Positions 1-11,200 of a DNA stretch of 55,990 nt are shown here, in pieces (within the stretch, counting starts at the first letter, position 1; every line of letters starts with the position of its first letter). A program made the translations under genes and the position numbers. Under the pieces are notes generated by a model. It was given only the letters and a program-made list of their open reading frames with translations. It was not told where the DNA came from and made no database searches. The DNA is from Rubrivivax sp. (GTDB taxonomy: Bacteria > Pseudomonadota > Gammaproteobacteria > Burkholderiales > Burkholderiaceae_C): assembly GCA_027487585.1 (NCBI GenBank), contig JAIYDH010000388.1, forward strand, positions 1 to 55,990. The letters are read 5' to 3'.

Positions 1-37
1 GCTGTATCGCCGCCGGCCCACCACCTTGTCGCTTGCC

Positions 38-70
38 ATCGTGTCCACGTGGAGATTAGGTGGACACGAT
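38..70. repeat. Perfect 11-bp inverted repeat with 11-bp spacer
   Basis: The arms ATCGTGTCCAC (38-48) and GTGGACACGAT (60-70) are exact reverse complements separated by 11 bases. The element lies just before a decayed transposase end. It could be two insertion-sequence ends brought together, or a protein-binding palindrome. The sequence shows only the symmetry, so the role is inferred. Confidence 0.5.
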
Positions 71-117
71 CCTTCAGGGACACCGGGGTCGAATCAAGAT
101 GGGTTCGCTGGACGCTT

Positions 118-420
118 ACGTTCTACGGCTGGGTGCTGGCTCACTACGCCGTGCGCTGGCTGCTGCACGAAGGGGCGGCACGCTGCGGCTAGGCCGACGA
201 GGCGCTGTCGTTCACGGCCCACGTCCAGCTGCTGCGGCGCGAGCTGCCCCGATCCGGGGCTTTTCCCCCCAGCGCAACCCAGACGCCGACAGCGATGGCT
301 TAGTGAGCTGCTGCAGGCCAGCGCCAAGGCCCGCTGCGTGCGAACGCTCAACCAACAGCGGCCCCGCATGGTCAAGCGCCGCAACTCGCCGTACGCCTCC
401 TACACGACACCAAGAGTTCA
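118..420 (+). pseudogene. Degraded IS4-family-like transposase C-terminus
   Basis: Read from 121, the plus strand gives FYGWVLAHYAVRWLLHEGA, which resembles the C-terminal helix of IS4-type DDE transposases (xYGWLLAHYAVRxLMH). An in-frame TAG follows at 190-192, then more family-like sequence (LSFTAHVQLLRRELP, then GAFPPSATQTP) up to a stop near 301. Family-like sequence (QQRPRMVKRRNSPYASY) resumes in another frame at about 340-420, so at least one nonsense codon and one frameshift are present. The DDE catalytic core is absent from the window. This is a remnant marking past insertion-sequence activity at the edge of the toxin locus. The family match is from memory of the motif and was not searched. 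Confidence 0.6.
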
Positions 421-527
421 CCGCCCGTGCAGCTTTGAGCCATGCATCAGTGCGCCCGCGGGGAGGCGAACCGCGGCGGCCGGGCCAAGGGCAGCAAAGA
501 ACGAGTTCGTGAACTAATGGAACAGTA

Positions 528-587
528 TTGAGACCTGACCCCGTCTCCGGACATGTCGGACTACAGATTTGAGACCTGACCCCGTCT
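528..587. repeat. Two direct copies of a 19-bp sequence
   Basis: TTGAGACCTGACCCCGTCT occurs at 528-546 and again at 569-587, with a 22-bp spacer. Both copies are just downstream of the decayed transposase and just beyond the 3' end of the immunity gene. Similar GACCTGACCCC strings are common around insertion-sequence debris in betaproteobacteria. No coding function is apparent. Confidence 0.6.
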
Positions 588-606
588 ACTGCTGGCGGTC
601 AAGCGA

Positions 607-864
607 TCAGTTAGCCGTGTCGAGGCGCCCCCACTGATCCTCCGGTATATCGCGAAGCGTTCCGCGATCTAACTTCGCCACCCACTGCCCTCGCTTTCCC
701 CGCCGCAATATCGCCTCACACTCGAGAGACTCGTCGTATAGGAGAACCCTGAGATCTTCAATCAAGCTCGACTCGTCGATTTCGGCGTTCAGTCGCAAAT
801 CGGCGCGAACGACTATGAGATCAACATCATCACAGTAGTTGAAGTCCACGTAGAACCGAAGCAT
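607..864 (-). CDS. Probable immunity protein for the adjacent RHS toxin
   Basis: This is an 85-residue, mixed-charge, soluble protein with no signal peptide or membrane segment. It starts 15 bases after the stop of the RHS gene. A good ribosome site (AGAGGA, about 7 bases before ATG) lies in that gap. A small cytosolic gene directly 3' of an RHS gene with a variable C-terminus is the usual place for the cognate immunity protein, which binds and neutralises the toxin tip. The pattern 'LRFYVDFN...LRVLLYD..LECEAIL' resembles small proteins I associate with this kind of toxin tip, but I cannot name a family. The immunity role rests on position. Confidence 0.6.
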   Translation of the reverse strand: MLRFYVDFNYCDDVDLIVVRADLRLNAEIDESSLIEDLRVLLYDESLECEAILRRGKRGQWVAKLDRGTLRDIPEDQWGRLDTAN

Positions 865-879
865 TTCGACATCCTCTGG

Positions 880-3800
880 TCAGTTTGGCCCGCGCGCTGG
901 ATTTTTCATCTGCCTGAACACATTGCTAATTTGAGTGGCACGAGCCGGGTCCAGCGGTATCGGAACTACAGCAGTTCCATGTAGCGGCATCCTGTCAAAT
1001 GGCGTCGGCACAACTGGCACACCAATCTTTGCAAGTTCCTGCACCGTAGTCCAACTAATCTGCCCATTCGGGTAGTTGGCAACCAAAGCAAGTTGGTCAA
1101 TCGACATCTTCGGGGCGGTAGTAACCGAGAACCCGGTTAGGGAGTCGTACGGCGCGCGTACAGGGCCCGAACCAGCCGCAAGGCTGCCCGGTGTCGCAAG
1201 ACCTCCTCGTATAACGTACTGAACATCGCTGGCCAAAGCCCAGTCTAGAGCTGCTTGTAACGGCGCGGAGAGAGTGTCGAGGATGTTGTAAATCAACTCC
1301 CCGAGTGGGCGCAGGCTCGGTGCCGGGAATCCGGGTGCGCCGCCAGCCCCCGGACGATCATCGCCGTGAGCTACTTGATTAAAGAGGTACCCTACCTTGC
1401 GAAACCCGCCTTTAACTTCATCGCCACTGCCCCCACCTCCATCGTACCCATCGCCATACCCCGCTGCCTGAGCAGCACGCCTCGCCTCCGCCTGCTGCCG
1501 CTCATAAGCCTTATGTGCTGCCACCGCACCGTCAGTAACGTACGTCCCGGCACGCCCCCCGTAGTATCCCGCAAGTCCATCACCGGCGCCTCTTCCGCAA
1601 TTGCCCCCCTGCAGCTTGGCGTTTGCGCAACCTGCCAGCGCCGCTCCCCAGGGCCCGTATTGCCCTCCAAAGTAGCTCACGAGCCCAGACACCGCGCCCT
1701 GACCGCATTTGCCGCCGCTGGCTTCTGCGTTGATGCAACCGGCTGCGGCCTGCCAGAACCCGGCGTACGAGGCGTACTCGCCGGCAGGGCCGAACTGCAT
1801 TCCGATTTGGGCAGTAACAGCCGCGAAAAATGCTCCTTGCCAGCCGCCGGCCTTGTATCCCCGATAGCCAGCCACGGCGGCGGTGCAGTAGCCGCAATAG
1901 CCGCTCAGGTCTAACGCCACAGCGGCAGCCATGATGAAGCCATCACGGAACTTTGTCCAAGCCGACAGGCCCGTTGGATCGACGCAAGTCAGGGGGTTGT
2001 TGTAGCAATAGGCGTAGCGGTCGTAGTTCTGAAGATTGTTAGGGTCCTGGATCAGCGGGTCCGCCTGCAGGAACCGGCCTAGAACGGGGTCGAACAAGCG
2101 CCCATTCATGTGAATCAGACCGACGTCATCCAAGTGCTCGTGGCCTGTAAACCCCCGATCGGTGCCGCTGTTGACGTCGGTGCGCCAGTCGACAATCAGC
2201 GCCCCGAAGGCATCGTAGGTTCCTGTGGTGTACCGCCGTTTCCCGAAGGGGTCATAGGCGTATCTTCCGGTAACCGCCCCTGCATGATCGGTGGTCGCTA
2301 TCAAGCTACCTAGATGGTCCTTGTGCCAGTACTCCACCTTGACGGCAGCGACCGTCGTCAGCACGGTGGGGGCTGTGGCCGTGCTGGCCAAGGTCGGGAG
2401 CGCGCCAGACGTCACGATAACGGCAAATGCACTCCCCCCGGCTGACACGTAATGGCGGTTGCTCTGCTGGCCGTTGGGCGCCACCTCTCTTTCGAACCCG
2501 AGTCCACCTTGATTGTCTGGATGGAGATACCACGTGGTGCGCGTACCCTGGGCATTGACCCGAACCTCCTTGATGCGCTGGTGGTTCTCGTCGTACTGCC
2601 ACGTTAGCTTGGGACTGCCCGCTGGGCCTTGAACGCCAGAAGCACCGTCAGGCAGGTTGAAGCTGGTGTAGGTCATGCTCCGCCATGACCCGCCCGAGGC
2701 GGTTCGGGCGTTGCCGTTCAGGTCGTAGGTGTAGCTCGCTGTGTAGGCACCCACGACCGAGGTCACCGCGTGAGGTCGACCGTTGGCGACACCCTGGGCG
2801 GGGTACGTGAAGTTGCCGACATCGCTCTTGCTCAGCAGCATGCCGAGTGCGTTGTACTTGAGGGTGACGGTTCGGGTGGCGGGTGTTCCCGAGGTCCCAC
2901 CCGATACCTGGTACTGAGTCAGACGACCCAACTTGTCGTACTCGAGGGTGTCGGCAACCTGAATGCCCGTGTTGTCACCAATCGCGTCAATCCGCTGGCT
3001 CAGCTGGCCAACGCGGTCCCAGCTGTATCGATGGTCGACAACGTTGTTTGTGTCCCCCCGGCCTGCCCTGAGATTCAACAAGCGCCCGTTTTGCGGGTCA
3101 AGCAGTCGCCGGTTGTTTATCTCGTTCGCGTACGACGTTTGCTCCGCTTGGCCCCAGGCATTGATTTGCACCGCGTACCAAAGGCGCGTGTTGGCTGCAA
3201 TCGTGGTGGCTGCAATCGTGGTGGCCGCGCCGGGTCTGCCGCCCGGTGTGGCCGGCAAGGGGTTCAAGGTGGCCTGGGTGTCCAGATGCACCGCATTCAT
3301 GTACCCCTTGCCGCTATAGCGATAACTGACCCTGAGGCCAGTGGGGTAGGTCTGGTTGTTGATTCTGCCGGTGGCCGTGTCGTACGACACAGCCGTCGCC
3401 ATCGTCGGGCCACCCGTGACGTCTGTACGGGAGTTAACAGGTCGCCCAAGTCCGTCGTAGGCCACTCGCCTGGTGACGCCATTGGTGGTACTGCTTCCAC
3501 AGAGTTTGCCCACGCCCATGGCACAGTTGTCGTAAGCCCAGGTGGTTGCATACTCGGGCGAGATGCGGTGGGTCAATCGGCCCGTGACGTCGTATGCAAA
3601 TGTGGTCCACTTGGCAACGCTTGGCGCCGTACTCCCCGCTCCGCTGACAGTCGGACAGGGCTCCGGGGTGTGACTCTTCGGCACCCGCATCTCCGACGAC
3701 TGTTGTGCCTTCAGTTGGCCAAGAGCGTCGTAGCAGTATGAAGTCACGCCCGCATCCGGGTCATTGAGCGTCAGCCGGCGCCCACGAATGTCGTAGGTGA

Positions 3801-5262
3801 CCCGAATGAGGTTGCCCAGTGCGTCCTTGGTCGTGAGCAGGTTACCGAACGCGTCGTGCTGGTACGCGATCTGGGCACCTGCGTCAACGCTGCTGCCGCT
3901 GCCGTCTGTAACGCGAATGAGTCGGGCCGCTGGATCGCGCTCCTCCTTGCGGGTTCGCCCCTTGTCGTCTGTCGTGATGGTCGTCAGGCCCGCGTAGGCG
4001 TAAGCGGTCTTGGCCGTCTGGCGATTACCACGGGTGCCGAACTGCCGGACGCCCCCTGCTCCAGCTTCCTGTTGGGGGCCACCTGCCAGAGTGGCATACA
4101 CCGCGACAGGGCGGCCCAGCACATCGACTTCTGTCAACGTCATCCCGTAATCGCCAGCACCCGAGGTGCTGCTGCTGCCACTGTCCAGAAAATACGGCTG
4201 CGTAGTTACACTGGCAACGCCGTATTCGCTGTAGTCGGTATCCTGCACGATCAGCCGTGCTGCACCAGCTGCAGTCGTGGCACCGTCCGGCGCCTCCGTC
4301 ACTGAGCGGATCTTGCGGCCAGCGCGGTCGAAGTAAGTTCTTTCAAATGCACCAATGGCGACTCCGGCGGAGTCCTGTGAAACCGAATGCTCAAATCGAA
4401 CCGCGTCGTCGGGCACTTCTGCAGCTGATGGCACCGGACAGTTCGCAGTATTCGAGCTAGTGTCGATACTGGTTCTGGAGAAGTTGGGCGAGGGGGTTTT
4501 CAGCCAACAGAAGAACCTTGCCGTACGCGTGGTGTCGGCGCGCCTTTCGACCGTTCGGCGCCCGAACGCGTCCACCGTCCAGTCGGTATTGAGGGCGTTG
4601 GGGCCAGTTAGGCGAAGCACCACACCGAACCGCGGATCGTAGGTGCGCGACTCGCTTTGGCTGAGGGCATTGCTGACCCTGGTCTGAAACATGCCGGCAG
4701 GGACCGGCACTTGAGTGCCGATGATGCTTGCGATCCGCCCTATCTGCGCCTCGAACGCACTCGTGCTTGTTCGGCTGGAAATCTGCGCTAGACCTGACGC
4801 GCCTGTGCAGTTGCTGGTCGTGACACCCGTTCTGTTGCCGTAGACGATCGCAGAATTGTTGCCGTCGTAGATGTACGTTGTGCTAACGCAAAGTTCGGCG
4901 CGGTTGGGTTCTAGCGTTTCGCTCGCAATAAGGCCGTTGGGCAGGTACGTGAAGGATGTCGTTCTGCTGTAGTTGAACACATCAGCAGGCTGGGCCTGCG
5001 CAGTGGCCATGTCGGTAGCCATGACGGCGCACACCATGACCCAGATGGCTGAGTCGCGCCGCGTGCTTGGCTTCCGATTGACATTGGCAACCACTCTCCA
5101 AATGCGTCGCAACATCCTTGCTTCGTGACCCAGTTTTCGGATGCGCATGAAGCCGCACCGCACCACCGCAGCGGCTCCTGCCCAGTTGGCAGCTACCGCA
5201 TCCAGGCGATCCCGCATCGTGCGGCGATCAGCGTTGATTGCTTCCATGATGTCCGCCATCAC
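880..5262 (-). CDS. RHS-repeat (TcC-like) polymorphic toxin protein
   Basis: A 1460-residue YD/RHS-repeat protein. Many repeats of the form 'YDALGxL..' and 'GRPVAVYATL' build the RHS cocoon, which ends at the hallmark 'YDRYAYCYNNPL..DPTGL' near residue 1090, the usual self-cleavage site. A Gly/Ala-rich linker follows, then a distinct C-terminal tip of about 110 residues (YVIRGG, GFSVTTAP, NGQISWTTV, LHGTAVVPIPL) that I treat as the toxin. The tip enzyme is not identified. An RGG...GFSV...QIS order might suggest an ADP-ribosyltransferase-like fold, which is speculative. The GTG start overlaps the stop of the upstream gene (GTGA), so the two are probably translationally coupled. A hydrophobic export-like segment ends at ATAQAQ near residue 90, so an internal ATG at 5115 may be the true start. 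Confidence 0.85.
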   Translation of the reverse strand: MMADIMEAINADRRTMRDRLDAVAANWAGAAAVVRCGFMRIRKLGHEARMLRRIWRVVANVNRKPSTRRDSAIWVMVCAVMATDMATAQAQPADVFNYSRTTSFTYLPNGLIASETLEPNRAELCVSTTYIYDGNNSAIVYGNRTGVTTSNCTGASGLAQISSRTSTSAFEAQIGRIASIIGTQVPVPAGMFQTRVSNALSQSESRTYDPRFGVVLRLTGPNALNTDWTVDAFGRRTVERRADTTRTARFFCWLKTPSPNFSRTSIDTSSNTANCPVPSAAEVPDDAVRFEHSVSQDSAGVAIGAFERTYFDRAGRKIRSVTEAPDGATTAAGAARLIVQDTDYSEYGVASVTTQPYFLDSGSSSTSGAGDYGMTLTEVDVLGRPVAVYATLAGGPQQEAGAGGVRQFGTRGNRQTAKTAYAYAGLTTITTDDKGRTRKEERDPAARLIRVTDGSGSSVDAGAQIAYQHDAFGNLLTTKDALGNLIRVTYDIRGRRLTLNDPDAGVTSYCYDALGQLKAQQSSEMRVPKSHTPEPCPTVSGAGSTAPSVAKWTTFAYDVTGRLTHRISPEYATTWAYDNCAMGVGKLCGSSTTNGVTRRVAYDGLGRPVNSRTDVTGGPTMATAVSYDTATGRINNQTYPTGLRVSYRYSGKGYMNAVHLDTQATLNPLPATPGGRPGAATTIAATTIAANTRLWYAVQINAWGQAEQTSYANEINNRRLLDPQNGRLLNLRAGRGDTNNVVDHRYSWDRVGQLSQRIDAIGDNTGIQVADTLEYDKLGRLTQYQVSGGTSGTPATRTVTLKYNALGMLLSKSDVGNFTYPAQGVANGRPHAVTSVVGAYTASYTYDLNGNARTASGGSWRSMTYTSFNLPDGASGVQGPAGSPKLTWQYDENHQRIKEVRVNAQGTRTTWYLHPDNQGGLGFEREVAPNGQQSNRHYVSAGGSAFAVIVTSGALPTLASTATAPTVLTTVAAVKVEYWHKDHLGSLIATTDHAGAVTGRYAYDPFGKRRYTTGTYDAFGALIVDWRTDVNSGTDRGFTGHEHLDDVGLIHMNGRLFDPVLGRFLQADPLIQDPNNLQNYDRYAYCYNNPLTCVDPTGLSAWTKFRDGFIMAAAVALDLSGYCGYCTAAVAGYRGYKAGGWQGAFFAAVTAQIGMQFGPAGEYASYAGFWQAAAGCINAEASGGKCGQGAVSGLVSYFGGQYGPWGAALAGCANAKLQGGNCGRGAGDGLAGYYGGRAGTYVTDGAVAAHKAYERQQAEARRAAQAAGYGDGYDGGGGSGDEVKGGFRKVGYLFNQVAHGDDRPGAGGAPGFPAPSLRPLGELIYNILDTLSAPLQAALDWALASDVQYVIRGGLATPGSLAAGSGPVRAPYDSLTGFSVTTAPKMSIDQLALVANYPNGQISWTTVQELAKIGVPVVPTPFDRMPLHGTAVVPIPLDPARATQISNVFRQMKNPARGPN

Positions 5263-8200
5263 ATTGGCCAGGAGGCAGGGCTGTTGGTAGCGTTGGTTCC
5301 CGAGACCCGCGGCGTACAGGCAACAGACGCGATGGAGGCCTTGTACCAGCTCAACGTCATTGATTCGCCGGGTGCTAACGACGCTGGCGCGCTGGATGTT
5401 GGCACACAGCCCGCAATTCCTATGTTGACCAAGTTGAACGAGATACCCGTGATGGTTCCAGAGCCGGTGTTCTGAATGGTGATCGTTCCGACGCCAGTGC
5501 CTCCGCTGCCGCTGCCTCCAGGCGAGGAGCCGCCGGTCCTGGTGAAGGTGCCAAAGGCTGGAGCGTTAACCAAGAGGTTGACACCCTGGCTTACCGCGTT
5601 ACCCGTGTTGGGGGTTGCCGTTAGCGTGCCGGAGTAGCTGCCCGCTGCGCTGGCTGTTGTGACCACAACTGTGCCGCAAACAGATCCTGCACCGCACGCT
5701 CCCGTCGGCCCAGATACCGTAGTTCCGATCGGCGCGCTGTAACTGATGCTGCTCACGCCCGAGCCGCCCGAGTTGCTCAGTGTGCAGCTCATCGTTGCTG
5801 GAGTTGGGGCTGTCGTCGGCGTGACGCTGGTGCAGCCGTTAAGGGACAACACAGGTGGCGGCGTCGTCACGACCAGGTTGACGGCCTGGCTGGCACTGTT
5901 GCCCGAGCTGGGAGAGGCCGTCAACGTGCCCGAGTAGGCGCCTACCGCCGTGCTGGTAGCGACTGTCACCGTTCCGCAGGTCGCACCAGCGGCACACGCG
6001 CCGGTTGGGCCACTCACACTGGTTCCCGGGGCTGTGCTGTAGCTGATGGAGTTGGCAGGGTTGCCGCCGACGTTACTGAGTGTGCATGTGAGCGTGGCGG
6101 CCGTCGGTGTCACGGCGGGCGAGCTCGAGGAACAAGCACTGAAAGCAAGTGTTGCCGGCTGTGTTGTGCTCAGGTTGACGAAGCCCTGCGCTGTTGAGCC
6201 GGTGTTTGGCGTTGCCGACAGAGTGCCCAGAACCGGTCCACTGGATGCAGCTGTAAGTGTTACGGTTCCACACGTAGACAGCCCGGCGCATGCAGTCGGC
6301 CCAGAGACGTTTGGCGACGTCTGGCCGCCGAAGTTCGGCGCGAAGCTGTAGCTGATGTAGCCGATGTCCGTCCCGCCAGTGTTCACCAAGGTGCAACTGG
6401 CTGAAGGCAGAGACGGCGCAATCGCTGAACCTCCGAATGAACAGCCATTGAAGGAGAGACTGGCAGGCGTGGCGGGGTCAACCACCAAGTTGTACGCTTG
6501 GCTGGCTGCGGCCCCGGCGCTAGGTGTTGCAACAAGCGAGCCCACATAGGTGCCAGCGCTCGGTGAGGTTGTGACTGTGGCTGTGCCGCATGTCGAGCCG
6601 GCCTCGCATGCGCCCGTCGGTCCAGTTGCGCTGGTTCCCGTCGCAGTCGAGTAAGAGATCGATGCGGCAGCGGTACCCCCGGCGTTACTCACCGTGCACC
6701 TCATCGACGCAGCGACGGGTGAGCTGGTGGGAGTGGTTGAACTGCAGGCGCTCAGAACCAATGCCGGCGGTGCTGCATTCACAGCCAGACTGAAGCTCTG
6801 GCTGGCCGGCGTCCCCAGATCAGGTGTCGCTTGCACGCTTCCGCTGTAGGTGCCCACCGCTGTTCCGCTGGTGACCGTAACTGTTCCGCAATCAGCACCC
6901 GAAGCACAGGCACCCGTTGGTCCCGACACTCCCGTGCCAGCTGGAGCGGAGTACGCAATGCTGCTCACTGCCGCTCCTCCAACGTTCCTGACCAGGCAAC
7001 TGAGTGTCGCGGGGTTAGGACTGGTACTGGGCGAGTTGCTTGTGCATGCGGAGATGGAAAGGGCCGGAAGCGAATTGACTACTAGCGTGACAGCTTGGGT
7101 TGCAGCCGTTCCGCTGGCCGGGGCCGCCACCAGTGTTCCTGCGTAGGTGCCCGCTGCCGTTTGGGTGGTGACCGTAACAGTACCGCACGTGACGCCCGCC
7201 CCGCAGGCGCCCGTCGGTCCGTTGACCGTTGTGCCGGTGGGCGAACTGTAGCTAACCGTGGAAGCGTCTAACCCGCCAACATTCATTAGCGTGCACTGCA
7301 GCGTCGCTGCATTGGGGGTAACCGTCGGAGAATTTGTCGTACAGCCGGCAAAGGACAACGTTGCCGGGGCTATGCTGGTTAGCCGAACAAAGCCTTGGGC
7401 AGCTTGGGCTGTTGTGCCGCCACTTGGCCTAATGTCGAGGGATCCCAGAACCTGCGCGCTCGTCTGCGCTGTCAACGTGACCAAGCCGCACTCGGCGCCA
7501 GCAGGACATGATTGAGGGCCAGTGATGGAGGAGGTAGTTTGGCCGCTGTAGACGGGTGCGAAGCCATACGTAATGCTTGCTGCGGCCGTACCGCCAGAGT
7601 TCGCCAGCATGCAAGCAGCCGTGGGTAAGTTCGGCGTCACGGCTGATGCCGTGAATGCACAACCGTTGAGGTTGAGACTCGCAGGGGTGGGTACATTGAC
7701 TGTGAGGTCGATGGCCTGACTCGCACCGGTTCCGACGTTCGGTGTGACGGTCAGCGTTCCGCCGTAACTCGCAGCCGCGGTGCCTGTCGTTACCGTTACC
7801 GTGCCGCAGGTCGCTCCAGCCGCGCACGCTCCAGCAGGCCCACGCACCGTGCTGTTGGAGGGCACGTTGTAGCTAACGGAGGCAACGGCTGTGCCTCCAA
7901 CATTCGCCAAGCTGCAAGTCATGGTCGCCGGTGTCGGGCTGAATGTCGGTGACACCCTTGTGCAGGCGCTGAGAGTCAGCGCTGGCGGTGTGTTGTTGAC
8001 GGTGAGACTGATCGGCCGGCTTACAGAGCTTCCGGCACTTGGCGTAGCAATCAAGGTCCCGCTGTACGTACCGGCCGTAGCGCCAGAAGTGACTGTCACC
8101 GGGCCACAAGTCGCTCCTGCCGCGCACGCCCCTGTCGGCCCGCTGACTGTGGTACCCGCGGCGGTGCTGTAAGACACCGAAGTCACACCCGAGCCCCCGA

Positions 8201-11200
8201 CGTTGGAAAGCGTGCAGGTCATGCCCGCTGCAGTTGGCGTGATGGTGGGAGAGGTGCTTGAGCAGCCTGAGAACTGCAATGCGGCAGGTGCAGGGTTCAC
8301 CTGCAAGCTGAAAACCCTGCTGGCAGGCGAGCCGCCACTTGGGGTAGCCGTGAGCGTGCCGCCGTAACTGCCCGCTGCGTTTGCCGAGGACACGGTGACG
8401 GTTCCGCAATTGGCACCAGCCGCACAGGCACCCGTAGGGCCGCTTACGGTCGTGCCAGCAGGTTGTGTGTAACTGACAGAAGTTGCCGCAGCTCCCCCTG
8501 TGTTAGACAGGGTGCACGTCAGCGTTGCCGGTGTGGGCGAGATGGTTGGAGAGTTTGCGGCACACGAAGACAGCTCAAGCGCTGGCGGCGTCACGACAGA
8601 CAAGTTGATGGTTTGCGTGGCACCGGTACCCGTGTTCGGCGTTGCGCTCAATGTGCCGCTGTAGGTGCCAACCGCTGTTCCTGAGGTGACCGTGACGCTC
8701 CCGCAACTCGCACCTGCCGTACAGCTGCCAGTCGGACCCACGACACTTGTGCCTGCAGGCACTGAGTAGGCAATTGACGTTACATCAGAACCGCCCGTGT
8801 TGGTCAGCGTGCAGGTCAGTCGTGCGGCCGTGGGCGTGGTCGCTGGGGAGGTGCTGCTGCAGGCGCTGAACGACAATGCAGCGGGGACCGTCTGGATCAG
8901 GTTCACAAAAGCACTGCCCGCGCTGCCACTGGAAGGCGTTGCGGAGAGTGTTCCAAGCACCCTCGATCCGCTCACCGCCGACACCGAAACCGTCCCACAG
9001 GCCGAGTTCGCAGCACACGTACTCGGCCCGACCATGGATGGTGACGACTGCCCACCATAGGCCGGCGCGAAGCTGTAAGAGATGGCGCTTGCCGGGACAT
9101 CCCCGACATTGCGCATTACACAGTTTGCAGAGGGTAGCACCGGCGTGATAGCCGTGCCTGTAAATGCGCAGCCTTCAAAACTCAAGGTCGCAGGTGTGAG
9201 AGGGTCAACCTTCAGGTCTACAACCCAATTGGCCGGGCTACCTGTGCTCGGTGTAGCAACGAGCGCGCCAAAGTAAGTGCCTGCGGCAGAGGACGTGGTA
9301 AGCGTGACGGTTCCACAAGTGGCTGCTGCGGCACATGCTCCGCTGGGTCCGACTACAGTTGTATTGGCGGGTGAGCTGTAGCTGATGGAAGTCGTTGCCG
9401 CAGAGCCCGTGTTGGCCAAGGTGCAAGACAGAGAAGCTGGCGTAGGCGTCTTTGTGGGCGTCACCCTGGTGCAGTTGCTGAACACGAGAAGGGGCGCAGG
9501 CGGTGGGTTGACCACCAGGCTGACTGCCTGGCTAGCTGCAGTTCCGGTATTGGGGGTGGCAGTGACCGTGCCCGAGTAACTGCTGGCCGTGTTGTTCGTT
9601 TGCACGGTAACGGTACCGCAGGTCGTATTGCCCCAACACGTGCCGTTGGGTCCGGTGACGGTAGTGCCCGGCGCTGTCGTGTAACTGATCGTGCTGATGG
9701 TCGTGCCACCCGTGTTGCTGAGGGTGCAACTCATCGAAGCGCTGCTGGGCGCATTGACCGGGGAATTGGACGTGCAGGCGCTGATGCGAAGGGCTGCAGC
9801 CGTCTGGTTCACGATCAAGGCGACAGCCTGAGTGGCCACCACGCCGCTGTTGGACGTGGCAGTCAGCGTACCTGTGTAGGTTCCGGCGGCTGAACCGCTC
9901 GTGACGGTAACTGTGCCACAGGCAGCACCCGCTCCGCATGCGCCTGTCGGTCCGTTAACCGTAGTGCCACTTGCTGTGGTGTATGCAATCGACGAAACAC
10001 CAGTTCCCCCCGTGTTCCGGATTGAACAGGTGAGAGTCGCGGCCGTTGGTGTAATGGTCGGAGTTGTGCTGGAACACCCGCTAAATGCCAGCGTCGCGGG
10101 CGGATTGGAAACGGCCAGACTCACCGGCTGACTGGCGGAACTTCCTGCGTTAGGAGTAGCAACCAGTGTGCCAGTGTATGAACCTACAGCCGTGCCAGAG
10201 GTTACGGTCACCACGCCACAGGTTGAACCGGGCAAGCAGCTTCCGCTGAAGCCACTGACCGTGGTACCAACAGGCCCTGCATATGAAATAGATGCGATGG
10301 CGCTGCCGCCCGTGTTGCTTACACTGCAGGTCATCGTCGCCGGGGTTGGCGTGACGCTCGGCGATATCGCGCTGCAGGAGTTAAGGCTCAGCGCCGGTGG
10401 TGCCACGCCAGAAATAGCAGTGGCGTTCGGTGCGTCACCAGCGCTCACGCCCAGGTTGGGCATCAAATTCGGCACACTACTCGTCACCGTAGTGCTCAAC
10501 ATGCGCCCAAGGAGCCAGTTGTCTCCGGCGATTTTGTTGGGGCAACCAGCGCTGTCTGGTGCGCAAAAGTCGCTCACCGTTAAGCGCGTGTAACGTTGAG
10601 CGCTCAGTCCTGCGACAGACGACTGTGTAACAACCGAGACGCTTACCGGATCCCCGTAGTCGTTGTACGTGTTCGTGGTCGTTGTCGTAGGCAGGGCGGT
10701 TCGATTGCCGTCGATATCGAAGCCGCCTTCGGTGGTCATGTACAGGTAGGGGCGTCGAATTTTTGCGGTTGTTGGACAGGGTGCACCCACAGCGACCGCC
10801 GCGGAGCGCGGTGTGGTCGAGGACGTGCGATCACAATACACATACGTTGACCAATTGAGCAATTGGGCGTCAGGCTGGTTCCAAGCGCCGAGGCGAGTTT
10901 CAGCTCGGCTGGGAACACCGGAATATGGTTCGATCTGCAGGAACTCGGTCCAAGTGCTTAGCGTCTGCCCGTTTGGCGCCTGCACTTGCTGAACAATGCG
11001 GCGGAACCCTAACTCACCTCGTCCATCCAATGCTGCCTTGAGCCCTTGGTATGCATACTCGGTCAGAACCTTAGAAGACTTAACGCCGGTCTCCGCCTCG
11101 AGGGTCACCACAACTGGCCTGGCCGGTGTGAGGTCAAGGACTGGCGTGATGGCAGCGTTCGCCGTGCCTCGGTCGCTGAGATATCTCCCTTGAGAATTGG

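Noticed and set aside
5240..5270. Frameshift joining the SpvB-like and RHS genes into one protein
   Set aside because: The first gene ends in a complete Ig-like tail domain and the second has its own export-like segment before the RHS region, so two separate proteins fit better. A sequencing indel cannot be fully excluded.
5556..10391. Possible CRISPR or non-coding tandem array
   Set aside because: The period is about 300 bp, the repeats are in frame and diverged at synonymous positions, and they encode conserved domains.
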